64,000 bases of DNA. It comes from Neurospora crassa OR74A. Taxonomy: Eukaryota; Ascomycota; Sordariomycetes; Sordariales; Sordariaceae. This document shows positions 24,621-38,069 of the stretch, one piece after another. The first letter of the stretch is position 1. Each line of letters starts with the position of its first letter. The translations under genes were made by a program, and so were the position numbers. The notes beneath the pieces were generated by a model that saw nothing but the letters and a program-made list of their open reading frames with translations, searched no databases and was not told the origin of the DNA. The stretch lies in the NCBI RefSeq assembly GCF_000182925.2, contig NC_026501.1, positions 930,001 to 994,000 of the forward strand. Reading direction: 5' to 3'.

Positions 24621-25395
24621 AGCGCGAGGTAACAGGTAGGCATGCAGAGAGCTTGCCACAACGTTGCGATTTCTTGCCGCCAGCGCGAGAGATCTTTTGT
24701 CGTCTCTAACACACGAAATTTATCGCACGGCAAACGGCCGGCGCATTGTTTGAACCTGACAAACTTTCATTTGTTTTTTTTGCTATGTTATCAGCGTATA
24801 TGGGTTTCTAGACACAGGGCGTCACCGGTCATCAAGGCAGGCTTCGCAAAACATCTTTTTTATTTCTTTTTTATTTGCGTTTATACACATCGGGCGGCGT
24901 CAGTCAAGGGGCTGACAAAAGACTGGGATCGGGAACTTGGGGGCACGCATTTGTCTTTGAAGAAGGACAGACAACTTAGGGAGGAGTGCGTCACACATAT
25001 TCATGGAGAGCTTCTTCTGAGCATCTTCTTGGTTGGGGCCGGGATCGATCCACAGTCAGAATCGAGGCAGGAGCAACCGTCAACAATGGGAGGAAGACGA
25101 GATGACGAGAGATACAACCAGAGGAGATAGGAAACATCAGTGACAGTCAAGCAAACTACTTCGCAGTAGGATGCCTAGTACTTAAAGCATACGAGTAAAG
25201 CAAATATGAATTCGATTGACTTCACTAAGAGTGGCTGTTATGGGGTGCTTTTTCGAGGTAGCATATCAAATACGAGCCTGGTAAGAGCGTTTGTTTGTAT
25301 CATGATGTCAGGCCACGGCTGGTGAGGATCTGGTGATGACATTTCACAGGGACAACACCTCACAGCCGGAAGACAGATGGGCGATCAACGTGGCC

Positions 25396-25407
25396 AACCC
25401 TAACCCC
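25396..25407 (+). promoter_or_regulatory. Telobox-like element AACCCTAACCCC in the rps4 promoter
   Basis: Almost two telomere repeats (CCCTAA) lie 261 nt before the S4 start codon. Telomere-like boxes in ribosomal-protein promoters are known in fungi, where Tbf1 or Teb1 class Myb proteins bind them. Confidence 0.55.
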
Positions 25408-25559
25408 GAACGCAGCCTACCCTCAGCTGGTGACTACCCCACAGCAAGTGAGGCGTCGCAGTGGGGCGCAAAACAGAATGTGGAGCACAGACCACGCATC
25501 CACGAAACTGCCAAGCGCCAAGTGCAATTGCCGGCTGTCACCGCCCACCCACAGGACGC

Positions 25560-25568
25560 TAGGGTTTT
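25560..25568 (-). promoter_or_regulatory. Second telobox-like element (AAAACCCTA on minus strand) in the rps4 promoter
   Basis: TAGGGTTTT on the plus strand, about 100 nt before the S4 start codon, in opposite orientation to the first box. Confidence 0.45.
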
Positions 25569-25667
25569 CGAGGCACAAAACACTTTTCATATTTACCTGG
25601 CCGGCTTCTTCGACGAACTTTCCCTCCTGATTTTCTCGACCAGCAAATCCATTAGCCAACCGTCAAA

Positions 25668-26896
25668 ATGGGCAGAGGACCGTAAGTACACCACCATCCA
25701 TACGCGGATCGTTGACGCCATTCTCCATTCGACGATGCTTTCCGGCGACGCAGTATTTGGATGACCAGTTTCGAGTTCGGTCACGTCTTCGAAATTGGGC
25801 GCCAAACGCTGCAACACCAAAAGATCGCGTGGAGATGTCGCAAAATCGAACCCTTTCAGCGGCGGCAATGACTGACTCCGACTCCCTACTGCAGGAAGAA
25901 GCACCAGAAGCGCCTTAGCGCCCCCTCGCACTGGCTTCTCGACAAGCTGTCGGGTGTCTATGCTCCCCGCCCTTCCGCTGGTCCTCACAAGCTCCGCGAG
26001 TGCATGCCCCTCATCGTCTTCGTGCGCAACCGCCTCAAGTATGCGCTCAACTACCGTGAGACCAAGGCCATCATGATGCAGCGCCTCATCAAGGTCGATG
26101 GCAAGGTCCGCACCGACATCACCTACCCCGCCGGCTTCATGGACGTCATCACCATCGAGAAGACTGGCGAGAACTTCCGTCTCATCTACGACACCAAGGG
26201 CCGTTTCACCGTCCACCGCATCCAGGATGAGGAGGCCAAGTACAAGCTCGGCAAGGTCAAGCGCGTCCAGCTTGGCAAGGGCGGTATCCCATTCTTGGTT
26301 ACGCATGATGCCAGAACGTAAGTTCTGCCCACATCTATCAGCCGTTGGACCAAGCTTTGGTAGATACGCGTGGAAGTTCACCCTTCCACTCCCCCCACAT
26401 GTCCGTCCTACGCGACACCTTTGCGGGAAAAGTGGAATGGGGGAACTCATCCTCTGCGATCACACAACTACAAGCGAGATCTAAACGGCTGGTATGTCCA
26501 AACTTTCCCCTCCCACGGTTGACTAACCTCTTGTGCGTGACAAACAGCATCCGCTACCCCGACCCCTTGATCAAGGTCAACGACACTGTCAAGATCAACC
26601 TTGAGACTGGCAAGATCGAGGACTTTGTCAAGTTCGACACTGGTGCCATCGCCATGGTTACCGGCGGTCGTAACATGGGTCGTGTTGGTGTCATCACCCA
26701 CCGTGAGCGTCACGATGGTGGTTTCAACATCATCCACGTCAAGGATGCCCTTGACAACACCTTCGCTACCCGCGAGTCCAACGTTTTCGTTATCGGCTCC
26801 GAGAAGCCCTGGATCTCCCTCCCCAAGGGCAAGGGTGTCAAGCTCTCCATCGCTGAGGAGCGTGACCGCCGCCGCGCCAACGCTCTTGCCCACTAA
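25668..26896 (+). CDS. rps4: 40S ribosomal protein S4 (eS4)
   Basis: Three exons, 25,668-25,681, 25,895-26,317 and 26,548-26,896, encode 261 residues, the normal eS4 length. The protein starts MGRGPKKHQKRL, has [20 protein letters not shown] and ends with a KOW-type region ([20 protein letters not shown]) and [18 protein letters not shown]. It is part of the small ribosomal subunit. Intron 1 (213 nt, GTAAGT, ACTGAC near the end, CTGCAG) follows only 14 coding bases, a common place for introns in fungal ribosomal-protein genes; intron 2 is 230 nt (GTAAGT, GACTAAC, ACAG). Codon use is the most biased in the window (C-ending), as expected for very high expression. I looked for C/D-box snoRNA signals in the introns and found none. 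Confidence 0.98.
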
Positions 26897-29800
26897 ATGT
26901 GTGCAAGTGTGTTTTCTGGTGCTTCATGACTAAGGATTTCGGGCATAACGGGGGCTTTGGCTTGTTGATACCTAACGTTCACTGAAAAAATGCATGCTGG
27001 GATGGAGTTAATAGGGGAATGTGAAATTCAAGATACCCGTCGCGTAAGAACGACGACCCTTAGCTCCGTACCTAGGTATTTCTAGTTTTAGCTGGATGCC
27101 TAAACATGGCTCCCTGATACTGGATCACAACAACCGGCCCTCTGGCCCTATGCCTTATTCAAACTTTGTCGGATCCCATCTTTCTCGCCATCGTGAATGT
27201 GATGTGCTGACCTACTCTACCCATTCGCGATATCTCGACGTCTGACGCCACTACACTATCCGAGAGTTCTAGCTGGGGTTTAACTTATCACGCAACAAAT
27301 GTGTGTACCAACCATGCCCAAGATGGCCTCATGCCGTAACGACACAACAACCAACAACCTCCAATATCACTCGCCTCTAGACCACTCGGTCAATTCGACC
27401 ATTCCCCCAAGGCACCCGCCGCGTTACTCCATGTTCGTCCCGCCCTTACGATCAGCATCATCATCTTTCTAGATTAGGATTCCAAAGGTTTGACTTGACG
27501 CTGTACATGGTCCATAACATACTACAACATACGTGCTGACGATCAGCACCTGATACGGTCTTCTTCTTCTTCCATGATGCCCGGCAACAACGACAGACTC
27601 AGAACCCAATCCAAGGTTAGATCAGATCACTTCCGCATTTTCGTCTTCGTTTGCCACTCGATTTGGCTCTTCATCTGTATCGAGGCACCAGTGGTGATAA
27701 TGCTTAAACCAGCCCTGTCACTTTCCCGCTCTTTTCCCTGTACCCTTTTTCACTACCTACCTACCTACCTACCTACCTTACTCATTTCGATTTGTGCCGA
27801 GAGAGAGAGAGAGAGAGAGAGAGTAAAAGGGAGAGTCACCATAAATCGTCACTCACTCACTCACTCACTCCTACAGGCAAATCAAATCGGGAAACCCTAG
27901 CTAGTTGGTTGGAGATTTCTCTCTCTCTGTGTGTGTGTGTGTGTGTGTAAATTATGTGAATCATTGGTCCCTACTTCTATATACCTTCCTACATAGAGGT
28001 AGGTAAGGTAAAGCTACTTCCTTTCTTCACTTGAGCTTAACTTGCAAGAACCCAACGCTATTAGGTAGGTAGCCTACTGGTGCGTGTTAAGTAAGGCGTT
28101 ATATGTCTGGAGGAAGTAAGTCGATACAAGCGCTATAAGTGTTGGAAACGACCGTGAGCGCGCCGGAGGGATGGAGGGAAAGAGTTCGGGGGGATGACAA
28201 TAGCAGGCGAGCGAGTGGGCGGGCGGCTAGAGGATTGCAAAGTTGCCCAATTCAGACGAGCTGCGTGAGGAGGGGGAAGGGCACTGGTCTCATTTGTGAT
28301 GGTGGCGCCGGAAGCGTCATGTCGGGCATCCAAATAAGTCAGGAAGGAAAGCAGGCTCGGTAGGGCAGGGCAGGGCTGGGATGAGCTGAGCACATATAGT
28401 GCTTGAATACTTGGTGGTAGACACTGCTGGCTTGGGTTCGAGACTCAAAGCTACCTACGGGAAGCAGGTTTGCAGGATACCTGGGTTAGGTATACGAGTG
28501 ACTGAGAAACGGGAGGATGGTAAGGACGCAAAACGCGGTTATCGCGGTGTTGTTGGACTTGCTGGCGGAACTAGTCAGTCTGGCCGGAAGGAGTCGGGTG
28601 TGATGAGATACGCTGGCTGGCATGTTAGATGCGATGTAATGGTATAGGTTGCTCAGTGGTGGTGGAGTAGTGAAGTATTGGTTTGGGCTGGGCTTGGGAT
28701 AAGTAGATGGGGCGTTTACGAGAGTAGACAAGTTACTCGATCTCTGTACAGACTTCTCTCGTTCCCCTCTTGGTTCCGAAGACAATGGCGGGCAACTATC
28801 AGGGCTCGGGTGACGAGTGTCTTGATCTCAGCGAATCATGGTGTTGTCTGTTTTTTTCCGACGGCTTGACGGGGCGGAAAGGCAGCAGACCCCAAGTCGG
28901 GGCTTGACGGAGTAGATATGGTGGCTTTGTTAGGCTTGTTATGAGAAAATACAAGGGAAGAAGAGGCGGAAGGGGATGGGACGGGGATTGGGAAGGCTTT
29001 CTATTTCGGCCTTGGCTTCATTTCTATCCCTACGGGTGAAGTTTTGAGTGGGTTGGGCTGGACGTTGGTGCCACATGGATGAGAATATCTTTCTACGCTT
29101 CCATCTCTCTACCCCCTTTTGATGGCAGTATCCAGGTCATCGACTTCCAAGACACATCCATCATTAAGAAAGATGCTACAGCAGACCACACTTTTATCCA
29201 CCTGCATCGACTAGGCGTAGATGACCCATACCACTGTAAGCTGTTATAGTGACTTAAAGCTAGCTCCTAGGGAGGCACCTACTGCGAAGTTCGGTTTAAC
29301 AAAGCACTCGGATAAGCCGAAAGGCTTGATGTATTATTTGAGTTATTGCTTCGTGAAAGATGCGGCTTTAGTCTCGTTCTTCCGAGTGACTGTACGCTAT
29401 TCGCAAAATTGTATTGGCGACTGGCTCGATATGTGGTGTAGTTGAGAAGCCGGAGGAAGAACCGTCTTATAAGACTCAGCCCTTGTTCGGATTTACTCCG
29501 TATCATGACCATTTGAGCCAGTCAAAGCTCTTGTCACCATGATCACTGTGTTATGCTGTTTCTCATTCCCTTCCTTCCCATGAAAGTGGCTTTTCAACGT
29601 CTAGTTCCTATGCCCGCGTCCTTTTCCATTATGTGGCGACTTGCCAAGTGCGAGTACTGAAGCCTTTTAGGTCCTCAACATAACGCGCTGTCCTTTTTCC
29701 GACTGTGTGATCCTGGAACCGCAAGTGGCTAGAATATGCCAACAGGAAATTGCCTACAGTTTACCATGGTGAGGGGATGCTCATTTACCGACGAGCTGTG

Positions 29801-32800
29801 ATTGCCTTCATCTGGTTGCGTCGACCTGGGTTAGACTCAGCAGCACTCTGAAGACAAGTTGGTTTTCGTGTCACTCGGCACATACTTGTCACCCTTATTA
29901 TTCACGGCAACATTTCATCCCAGAGTTCTCCTGTGTTAAGTGTAGGAACAGAGCAGGGACGACCAAGCCCCCGGAGCCACATGGTCACCGAGCCAAGCCA
30001 GGCACGGCAACGGCCGTTGGTGTCGAAGTAAGTGAGGCTGAGGCATACACGGACCCTTGAGACAAGTGCAGGTAGTACATATCGAGTAATGGTAAGACTA
30101 TTTAGTATGAGATAGAATGGCCGGTACCACTCATATCCTCGTCGGCACAACATCCCAAGGCTTGCCTCATGGTTCACGACAATTTATGAGAAAAGAAATG
30201 AGAAATGGGGAAGGACCCGTGGCGAGAAGAGGTAAGAGCCCGGGGTAAAAGGGTGAATTCATACTATTGGTGGATGCCAGCATATTTCGTAGGTGTTGGC
30301 TAGCTGGGACCTTTCTTGAACATTCACAGGATTGAATATGAAGCGATTATTTTGTTAGCTCGTATGCTTGTGGTTTAGCGTTGATGTCAATGTCGACAAA
30401 AAGTAGTCATTCCCCGTATGCGACGGCGAACTAGACTAGTTTGCCGTGGCTGGTTGGTACCTTCGAAGCTGAATGGTAGCTATTCAATTGACGTCTCATC
30501 TGGCCCTCCTGCCCAGTCTCGTGACCATCAGCTGACGTGCGGGTAAATGCTTGAAGGGTGCGGAAGGCTTTTCCTCGTCACGTTCATCCATCAGTCACCC
30601 GTTCTTCTGGAAGGGATGAGTGGTAGGAACCGTCTTGACGAAATTTGAGTTGTCAACTGAACTACACTACTTCCCAGCGATGTCCGGATGCTGATCATCG
30701 TACACGAGATACGCAAGCGAGCGCAGTGGTCTCGAATCTATGTGATGTTTGTCGCACCGTCAAAACCAATCTCGGCTGAGGTGTAGAAAAGGGAAAGGGT
30801 CACAATTGATGGGCGCTAGTTCATCCATGACCTTCATTGGTTTCCTAACCATAACAAGCTCTGCCGCACCTTCTTGTATGAAGCGCTGGATGTACAAAAT
30901 CGTACGCTTGGGCCAAGGGCACGGTCCGAAGCATCTTGATTGAGGCGTACAGTAGCTTCCTGCGTGACGAATGCGGCTTCGGTTTTGAAGTTTAATACTG
31001 GCTAAGTCGGCGATATCCAGCTGGTCAGGGATTTGTGTTGGATGCCTTGGTCGTTGGCTTCCGCCCTAACGGCGGCTGCTGGGCTTCTGGTTTCTGAGAG
31101 AGTTCTGGAACCCGAGTCGGCGTCGAGCTTTCTGCCTGCCGTGCCATCTCTCTCGATGAGTGGGCAAGTGGGCGGCTGCTTGACCCTGCCGACCTGTCAA
31201 CTCTGCGTAAGACATGTTGCTTTTTCTGCTCCAAGAATTTGGAGGTGGCGTCTCGCTTAGGCTCTCGCCGATGTCGTCTGTAATGACAACCCGGACGCTT
31301 TGCGCCCTGTTTGGCATTTCGGACCACGACGGGACACGCGAATTCGAACGCGAAGAAACGAGACGATCAGATATTGACAGTAATGTTTGGGCTTGGAAGT
31401 TTGCTTTCTTTGCTCGATATATGGAGTGTATGGCACGTCGGCCGAAGGAGTGGGCACTGTACTTTGAGATGTGATGCGGTAGGTGTGACGACGGGCAGTT
31501 GCGGTCGCTGAGGGTGTGGATGGAAGTTGGTGTATCATTGATGGCTCAACTTGATAGGTATCAAGAGGCCCAAAGAAATCGAAAAGAAGAACGAGGAGGA
31601 TTTCAACGACTTAGTCAGATTCCTTGGTTCTAAGAAAGCGGTCTGCAAGGTAAGAAATGGAGGCCATTCCCACAGGAGCGCATCAACAACGTAAGCTGAA
31701 AGAAGACGAGGCATGAATTCCGAGGTAGGAAGACTAGGTAAGATTCTGTGATGTCGTTGGTCTGGTGGTGGGACTGTGTAACCCCATGACGGTACCTAAA
31801 GCTGCTGTTCTAAGACGTAGGCAGAATAGCGACACTTGTGCCAGATGGACAGGACTCATACGCTTTGTCTTAGAGACAATGATTGTTGGAAGCTGGTTGG
31901 CGGTGGTTAAGTTCCATTCAATTCTGAGGCTCAGCGATCTGTGCCTGTTGAAAGCGGTCGGTCGAATCGTTCACTTAGTTAATAATTGACATGCTCCACG
32001 TTGACGTTGACGGATGATGTGGGAGTGCGGCAACATGTCTGACTCTGCAAAGTGCTTCGCCCCCCACTGCCGAAGATGGAGGGGTAAGAAATGGAAGGGC
32101 AGATTTGGCAAGAAGGAAGTCTTGAGCCGAAGCGGAGTGTTGTCCAGAGTTTCCAGTTGAAGCGGAAAGAAGGTTAGAGTGAGGGTCATTGTCGCCGTCG
32201 TCGTGTGATTCCATCTCCGCGTGTTGTGCAATGTCCGTGGAGCTGTTGTGGGCTTCTGGAGGTGGGACCGCCCGCTCCATCAAGCCCAGGTGCTTCAATG
32301 TGGGGCAGCTGTACCGGCTTGGCATCTCCGTAGGGCAATCGCGGGCAAGGAGGGGCTGGGTTCCTTCCGTTCACATTTTCAAACTTTACGCATCTGAGCT
32401 GCGCCTTCCAACATTGTGTTGTCTATCACTACCTAAAGGCACCGCATTTCAGTCCAAAACAATGTAATGAAGGCAACCAACCGTCCGGTCAATCACTGCT
32501 CTTGCTATCCTGCTACTTTACCAGCCTCTTCGACAGCTTTCACCGCATTCCACTCATCCATGTTTCTCTTTTCGAGGTTCCGTGAGTCCTCCAGCTGACC
32601 GATCGTGACTGCGTTGAGAAGCGAGAACATCTTTCACGCAACACAGCACGACTCGGCGAGCATCCCGAACTTGGCCGGATTGGCGGACAGGAATTGATGG
32701 CAATTCCACGGGGCGTGTGAAAAGTTGCACCGCGGCATCTCAACCAAAGTAGTAAACGAAGTGCCAAAAGGCTCCCGATCGTTTCTTTCCCCGCACTTAA

Positions 32801-35800
32801 TTGTCCGTCTTGAGCAGTCTGTCGCCGTCGCCTCGCTCTTGTGGTCCCGTCTGGGGAAATGGATGACTCTGGCAAGTCTGACCTCACTCCACTTCTGCCA
32901 CTCATATCTCCAGGTTGTTTGCTCCCGCAGCTTACTGCCAACTGTATCACTTGTCTTTTGTCCTCATGACCTCGGCAGTCACATCCAATTTCCGCGCTTA
33001 CTACTGCTTTTCCTACCACGCTTCTGCGCTGAAGTCGCTGGACAAGCATTGTGATGGGGTGGGGGGATTTCTCCCATCAAAAAATATGCTATAGTGCGGA
33101 AGAGGGTCAGGGATGATATTCATCGTATGGTGACTGTCCGTCATGGTACAGAGTTTCACAAACTGACAGTACGAAAAGCACTTCAGAAGGTGATGAGGTC
33201 GTGGAGAGCTGGCTGACATCTTGACTCCCTTGAAGTGGCAATGAGCGGCATTCTTTCACCGAAATAACCGATTACGGCCCCGGCGGTTCCAATAACCCGG
33301 TAATGAACACACCACTGCCGTCTATAAGTCTGCCAGATCAAACTATCCCGAGACTTCCAATGCAGATATACGCTATGGACGACTTCAACCTTGGTACCCT
33401 CAAGTGACGGGATTATCGCACATTGCACATTCTTCACCGCATTTTCCCTTGGTAATTGCGGCCCGAGCAGGTGGGCGAAGAGCTGATGGGTCAGACAAAA
33501 GCAAGTGATCAGTAACAGATGCGACCTACGCACGGAAACTCGACCTCGAGGGTTGCACAAGTTGCAAAGGCTTTGGCCTGGCGGGCGAGATATCCCGGAT
33601 TCGCCAAGCTTTGACAGTAGTCAGGCAGCCAAAGGCTTGAAGGGCAACAGGAATGCGCCCATGATAGCGCCTCCAATTTCATAACGCTGTAGATCATCAG
33701 CTTTTTTATTCCTCACGGCTCGAAAACGAACGCCAAACTCGTTCTGCATAGGTGTGTGGCTTGCCCTCCCTTGTCCGGGACACCACGAAGCCGGTACCTG
33801 AGAGCGAGCTACTGACAGTGGCCCTGTCGACAGCATTGGGACAAATAGACGATAACCTCCATAATCGTCACGTCTTCCAACCGCTAGTCAGACGGTCGAT
33901 TACGAAGACCTAACAGGTAGTCCCCTTGACTCAGAAATGGCCAATCTCCAAACAGAATTCCCATCTAAAAAATTGCGATGCATGCAACGGTAACCGTGGC
34001 TTATACCTACCTAATTCGCTGGCTTTGGGTTGCATTCTACTCCCAACTTTGACAGAAGAAGAAGTATCAAGGAATCTCCACTTCAATGGCTGGCACGTCA
34101 CTGCAAAAGAGCGAACTACTGTAGCACCGCTTGCACAGAGGGAAAAAGGTAGCCGACGACAAGCGACGCTTTTGGGGGTTCCAGAGATGCTACTGTACCG
34201 AGCAACTCGGCCCGCAAGATGCCATTCTTCTTCTTCCCCCACCACCCAGAGCCAAGTCCATCTTCTGTTTCCACTTGATGACACCAATTCAGGTACCTGA
34301 AGCCCGGCGTGACCTCTAGCTCGCCAAATATATAGCCCGAGCATACTACCAGACGCTACTGCAGTGCCGACCTCCGGTCTCTATCCCCGCCAATGCCATG
34401 TGAGCTACGCGTGGGAGGATGTGGGACTTGAGTCTTCTTTGTTTCTCTCATTTGTCTCTCTTCCCTTTCCCCACGAATACCCCATCTTTTGATATCCAGT
34501 TTGCCCAGTCTCCTCCCACAACAGGACGCTTTGCGCAAGTGCCAAGCGATGAGCTAACCCGATGCTGCCCTATACCATCCGGATGAGATTTGTACCGGGC
34601 ATGTCTAGAGGTACCCAAGATCTAGATCCTCGATTTTCTGTGGGGTCAAGGATGACCTGTCTGCCTTTTCACTCCTCTCCCAAGATCCTCTCGGCTTTCG
34701 TAAGACGACAACTCTGTGGCCGATTACAAATACAAAGGCTCATCTCTTTGGCTAATCCCCTTCCGGATACTCATAGTGTCAAAGTTATCAGACAGTTTTT
34801 ATGCTTTTTTTCCCTGTTCGTTCACGGCCGCCCTTTTCCTTGTCCTCGGCGCCAGTTCCACGATGCACTACATCACACAACCCCCTCAATACCCTTGATT
34901 CCTCCAAACCGAGCTGGTTACGAAAACAACAAGTACTCTTATACCCACTCAAGAAGCTCTCTGTCCTGCCTTTTTCCGCCACCGCTCATGTCCTGTTGTG
35001 CGGCCCCTGTCTTGCATATCATCAGATCCACCCGGTGAAGACGGGTGCTATCCCTATCGCTCCTTCTCCCAGGCCTTGGAAGATCCGGACCGACCTGGCT
35101 TACATTAGGGTCCTTTCCGTAGTGCGGATGGCAGTTTATCATGCTTGACTAGCTAACTCGGTTTTATTCTTTTATTGGGCCTCGCTGTCAGCTACCCCGT
35201 CTCAACATCTCTCTACTACATCCATCCCACATATGGAAGCGGCTCTTGCTCGCTCTTGGAACTTCACAAGCACCCTTCGAGTATGCCTTTTATGCATACC
35301 GCGTTCTGAAAACTTTAATCGTTCAATATAAAATCATCACGATTTTGTCATCAAGTCATCCACACGCAGCCTTCTCATAGCCCACTTCAACTCTCTAGTT
35401 GTAGGTTTCATTAGAGCGGATTTGATCTGTCAAAAGACCAAGACACCTAACTTTACCACAGACGGACTGATCGTCGTTTGCTTGTTACCACAAAGGCACG
35501 GCGAGTGGTTTGGTGAGCTGAGTGTGTGACTTCGGGTACGCTTTTCCAAAGGCTGGGTCAATCCGGGCCTAGTCTTTGGAGTGGGTACTTTCCTCGGGTG
35601 CAGGCGTGCGTGAGAGCCAAGCCACGAGTTGATAAGTACGGCGTAGTTAAGCCGTCCCTCTTCCGACCTAACTCTACATGAGGTAAGCGAAATTTCATGT
35701 CCATCGAGAAAGCAAAGTTGTTTGTGTCGTATTCAGTCATCCAGGCTCACAAAACATAACAAGACGAGCCCATCGGGCAGACCGGCGTTGGCTATTTCGT

Positions 35801-35952
35801 CCCTCCCAAGAAAACGAGAGTGTTCAGAACATATATTACCGGTCATCAACTGAATATGAGGGCTTGGTTCTCACTTTAGACTCAGCAATAACGGTGCACC
35901 GTAACCCTCCACTCAACCATCGTGTCTGATCCAGTCCACAACGCTGACCGGC
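26897..35952. other. 9-kb gene-poor interval
   Basis: No gene is firmly supported. The most exon-like piece is plus-strand 31,214-31,650: an ATG frame at 31,214-31,474 and a separate frame ending at a GTAAGA donor near 31,649. A 158-codon ATG frame at 34,562-35,038 has no motif. The DNA is not strongly AT-rich and shows no transposon-like structure. The right end is the D-lactate dehydrogenase promoter. Confidence 0.45.
27751..27948. repeat. Cluster of four microsatellites
   Basis: (CTAC)n at about 27,751-27,779, (GA)n at 27,799-27,823, (CACT)n at 27,850-27,870 and (TC)n(TG)n at 27,917-27,948 lie within 200 bp. Confidence 0.95.
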
Positions 35953-38069
35953 ATGTCGACAACCTACCTCATGAAAGCGGCGAGGCCCATTCGCCGGGCT
36001 GTTGCTGGCCCCGGTGTCAGTGGGAGTACCTGGAGCCTTGCCTTCCGCCAGCGACTCACCACTTCGGCCGTCCGAAGCAACATCTCTGGAGAGAGCGGTG
36101 GTAGTAGCAATGGTAAAGCACGCCAGACACGATGGGCTTCGACGTGGCCTCCTGTATCAGGAGCCATTGTCATCGCCACTACCGCCAGTCTCCTTGGCTG
36201 GAGCCTGTCAGAATTTCGGCATAACGGGTTTCCCGGAACTATGTTGATGGATAGTATCTACCCTGCGCTAGATTATGCAAGTCTACACGAGATGGAGCAG
36301 GTACGTTGGTGTGATCATTTTTCAGACCTGGTCGCAATCAAGTCATTGCCTTCCCACCCCACTCACAAGTCACGAAGGTTAGTAAGCTTGGACTAATGCA
36401 AAAGTTGATGATACCAGGCTATTGCGGAGATCAGAAGAGAGATTGAGGGCGAGGACATCATTTCAACTGACCCGGATGACCTCCACGCTCATGGATATTC
36501 GGAGTGGTCATCATCCAACCCAGAGGGATTACCAGTTGCGGTAGCCTACCCCCGATCAACAGAGCATGTGTCAACAATCGCACGAATATGTCACAAGTAC
36601 CGCGTACCTATCATTCCGTACTCTGGAGGGTCCAGTTTGGAAGGAAACTTTTCTGCGCCTTACGGGGGAATCAGTGTCGATTTTGCCTTTATGGACAAGA
36701 TCGTGCAGTTCAACAAGGACGATATGGACATTGTCGTACAGCCGAGCATTGGTTGGCAGGATCTGAATGAGCAGCTGGCTAAGATGGCGAGTGGTCTCTT
36801 CTTTCCCATTGATCCAGGTATGTATTGTGCCCGCAAAAGCATGAAGGCTGGCGAGTAGTGTTCAAGACACTAACGAATAACACAGGCCCAAGTGCCAAGA
36901 TTGGTGGTATGATTGGCACCAACTGCTCCGGTACGAATGCCGTCAAGTATGGCACCATGAAAGACTGGGTCATCAACCTAACTGTGGTCCTCGCCGACGG
37001 CTCCGTCATCAAGACCCGCCGGCGTCCACGCAAGTCCTCAGCCGGCTACAATCTTAACAGTCTCTTTGTGGGCTCGGAGGGAACTCTTGGTCTCGTTACA
37101 GAAGCGACTTTGAAGCTAGCCGTCGTCCCCGAGGAGCTCTCCGTCGCAGTCGTCACCTTCCCCACGATCCGCGACGCAGCGGCAGCAGCCGCCGAAGTCA
37201 TGCAACGGGGTATTCCTGTCGCCGCCATGGAGATCATGGACGAGGTGCAGATGAAGGTAGTTAACATAGGCGGAGCTACTGCGCCGCGGGTGTGGAAGGA
37301 GATGCCGACGCTCTTCTTCAAGTTTGCGGGGACGAAAGCAGGCGTACAGGAGAACATTGATTTGGTGCAGAGAATCACCAAGACAAATAAAGGGAGCAAC
37401 TTTGAGTTTGCCAAGGATGCGAGAGAGCAGAAGTTGTTGTGGTCTGCGAGAAAGGAGAGTCTGTGGAGCATGCTTGCTTTGAGGAAGGAGGGCGAGGAAG
37501 TTTGTAAGTTTTCTTTTCTCTTCACTTGTGCTTGTTCGATGAAATCCTGACATTGAGGGGAACAAACAAACATCACCGGGCGTTTGTTCACACAAAGACA
37601 GCAATACTAACATTACTGGTTTTGCTAGGGAGCACCGACGTTGCAGTCCCTTTCAGCCGGCTGGCCGACATCATCGAAGTTAGCAAGAAGGAGATGGACG
37701 ATCTAGGACTGTTCGCTAGCATCCTGGGCCATATTGGTGATGGAAACTTCCATGAGAGCATCATTTACAACCGGCAGAAGAAGGAAGAAAGGGACAAGGT
37801 GGAAGTGTGCGTGAAGAACATGGTCAAGAGGGCGCTGGAGATGGAGGGGACGTGTACGGGTGAGCACTCGATTGGCTGGGGTAAGAAGGAGTCATTATTG
37901 TGGGAGGTTGGGCCAGATACACTTGGTGTCATGGTAAGTCTTTGAACTCCGGGAGAGTTGGCTAAGGGGCTGGGTTGCGTGCTAACTAAGTGTACAGAAA
38001 TCGATTAAGCTGGCATTGGATCCCAAGTGGATTATGAACCCGGGTAAGATCTTTGATCGTCGAGCGTGA
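35953..38069 (+). CDS. DLD1: Mitochondrial D-lactate dehydrogenase (cytochrome), FAD-dependent
   Basis: Five exons (35,953-36,300; 36,418-36,817; 36,886-37,503; 37,629-37,933; 37,998-38,069) encode 580 residues, close to yeast Dld1. Residues 1-40 are basic and Ser/Arg rich (mitochondrial targeting), followed by a hydrophobic segment near IVIATTASLLGW. The FAD_binding_4 domain has PYSGGSSLEGN (183-193) and IGTNCSGTNAVKYG; the FAD-oxidase C-terminal domain has HIGDGNFHE and GTCTGEHSIGWGKK. The family oxidises D-lactate to pyruvate and passes electrons to cytochrome c at the inner membrane. All four introns have good donors (GTACGT, GTATGT, GTAAGT, GTAAGT), and three show clear CTAAC-type branch sites. 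A 2-hydroxyglutarate or other D-2-hydroxyacid substrate is the main alternative. Confidence 0.95.

Larger units (their letters stand above)
24621..25667. other. Intergenic: 3' flank of the Myb gene and rps4 promoter
   Basis: About 1 kb between two same-strand genes. The half nearest rps4 holds two telobox-like motifs and a pyrimidine-rich leader before the start codon. No further gene is seen. Confidence 0.6.
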
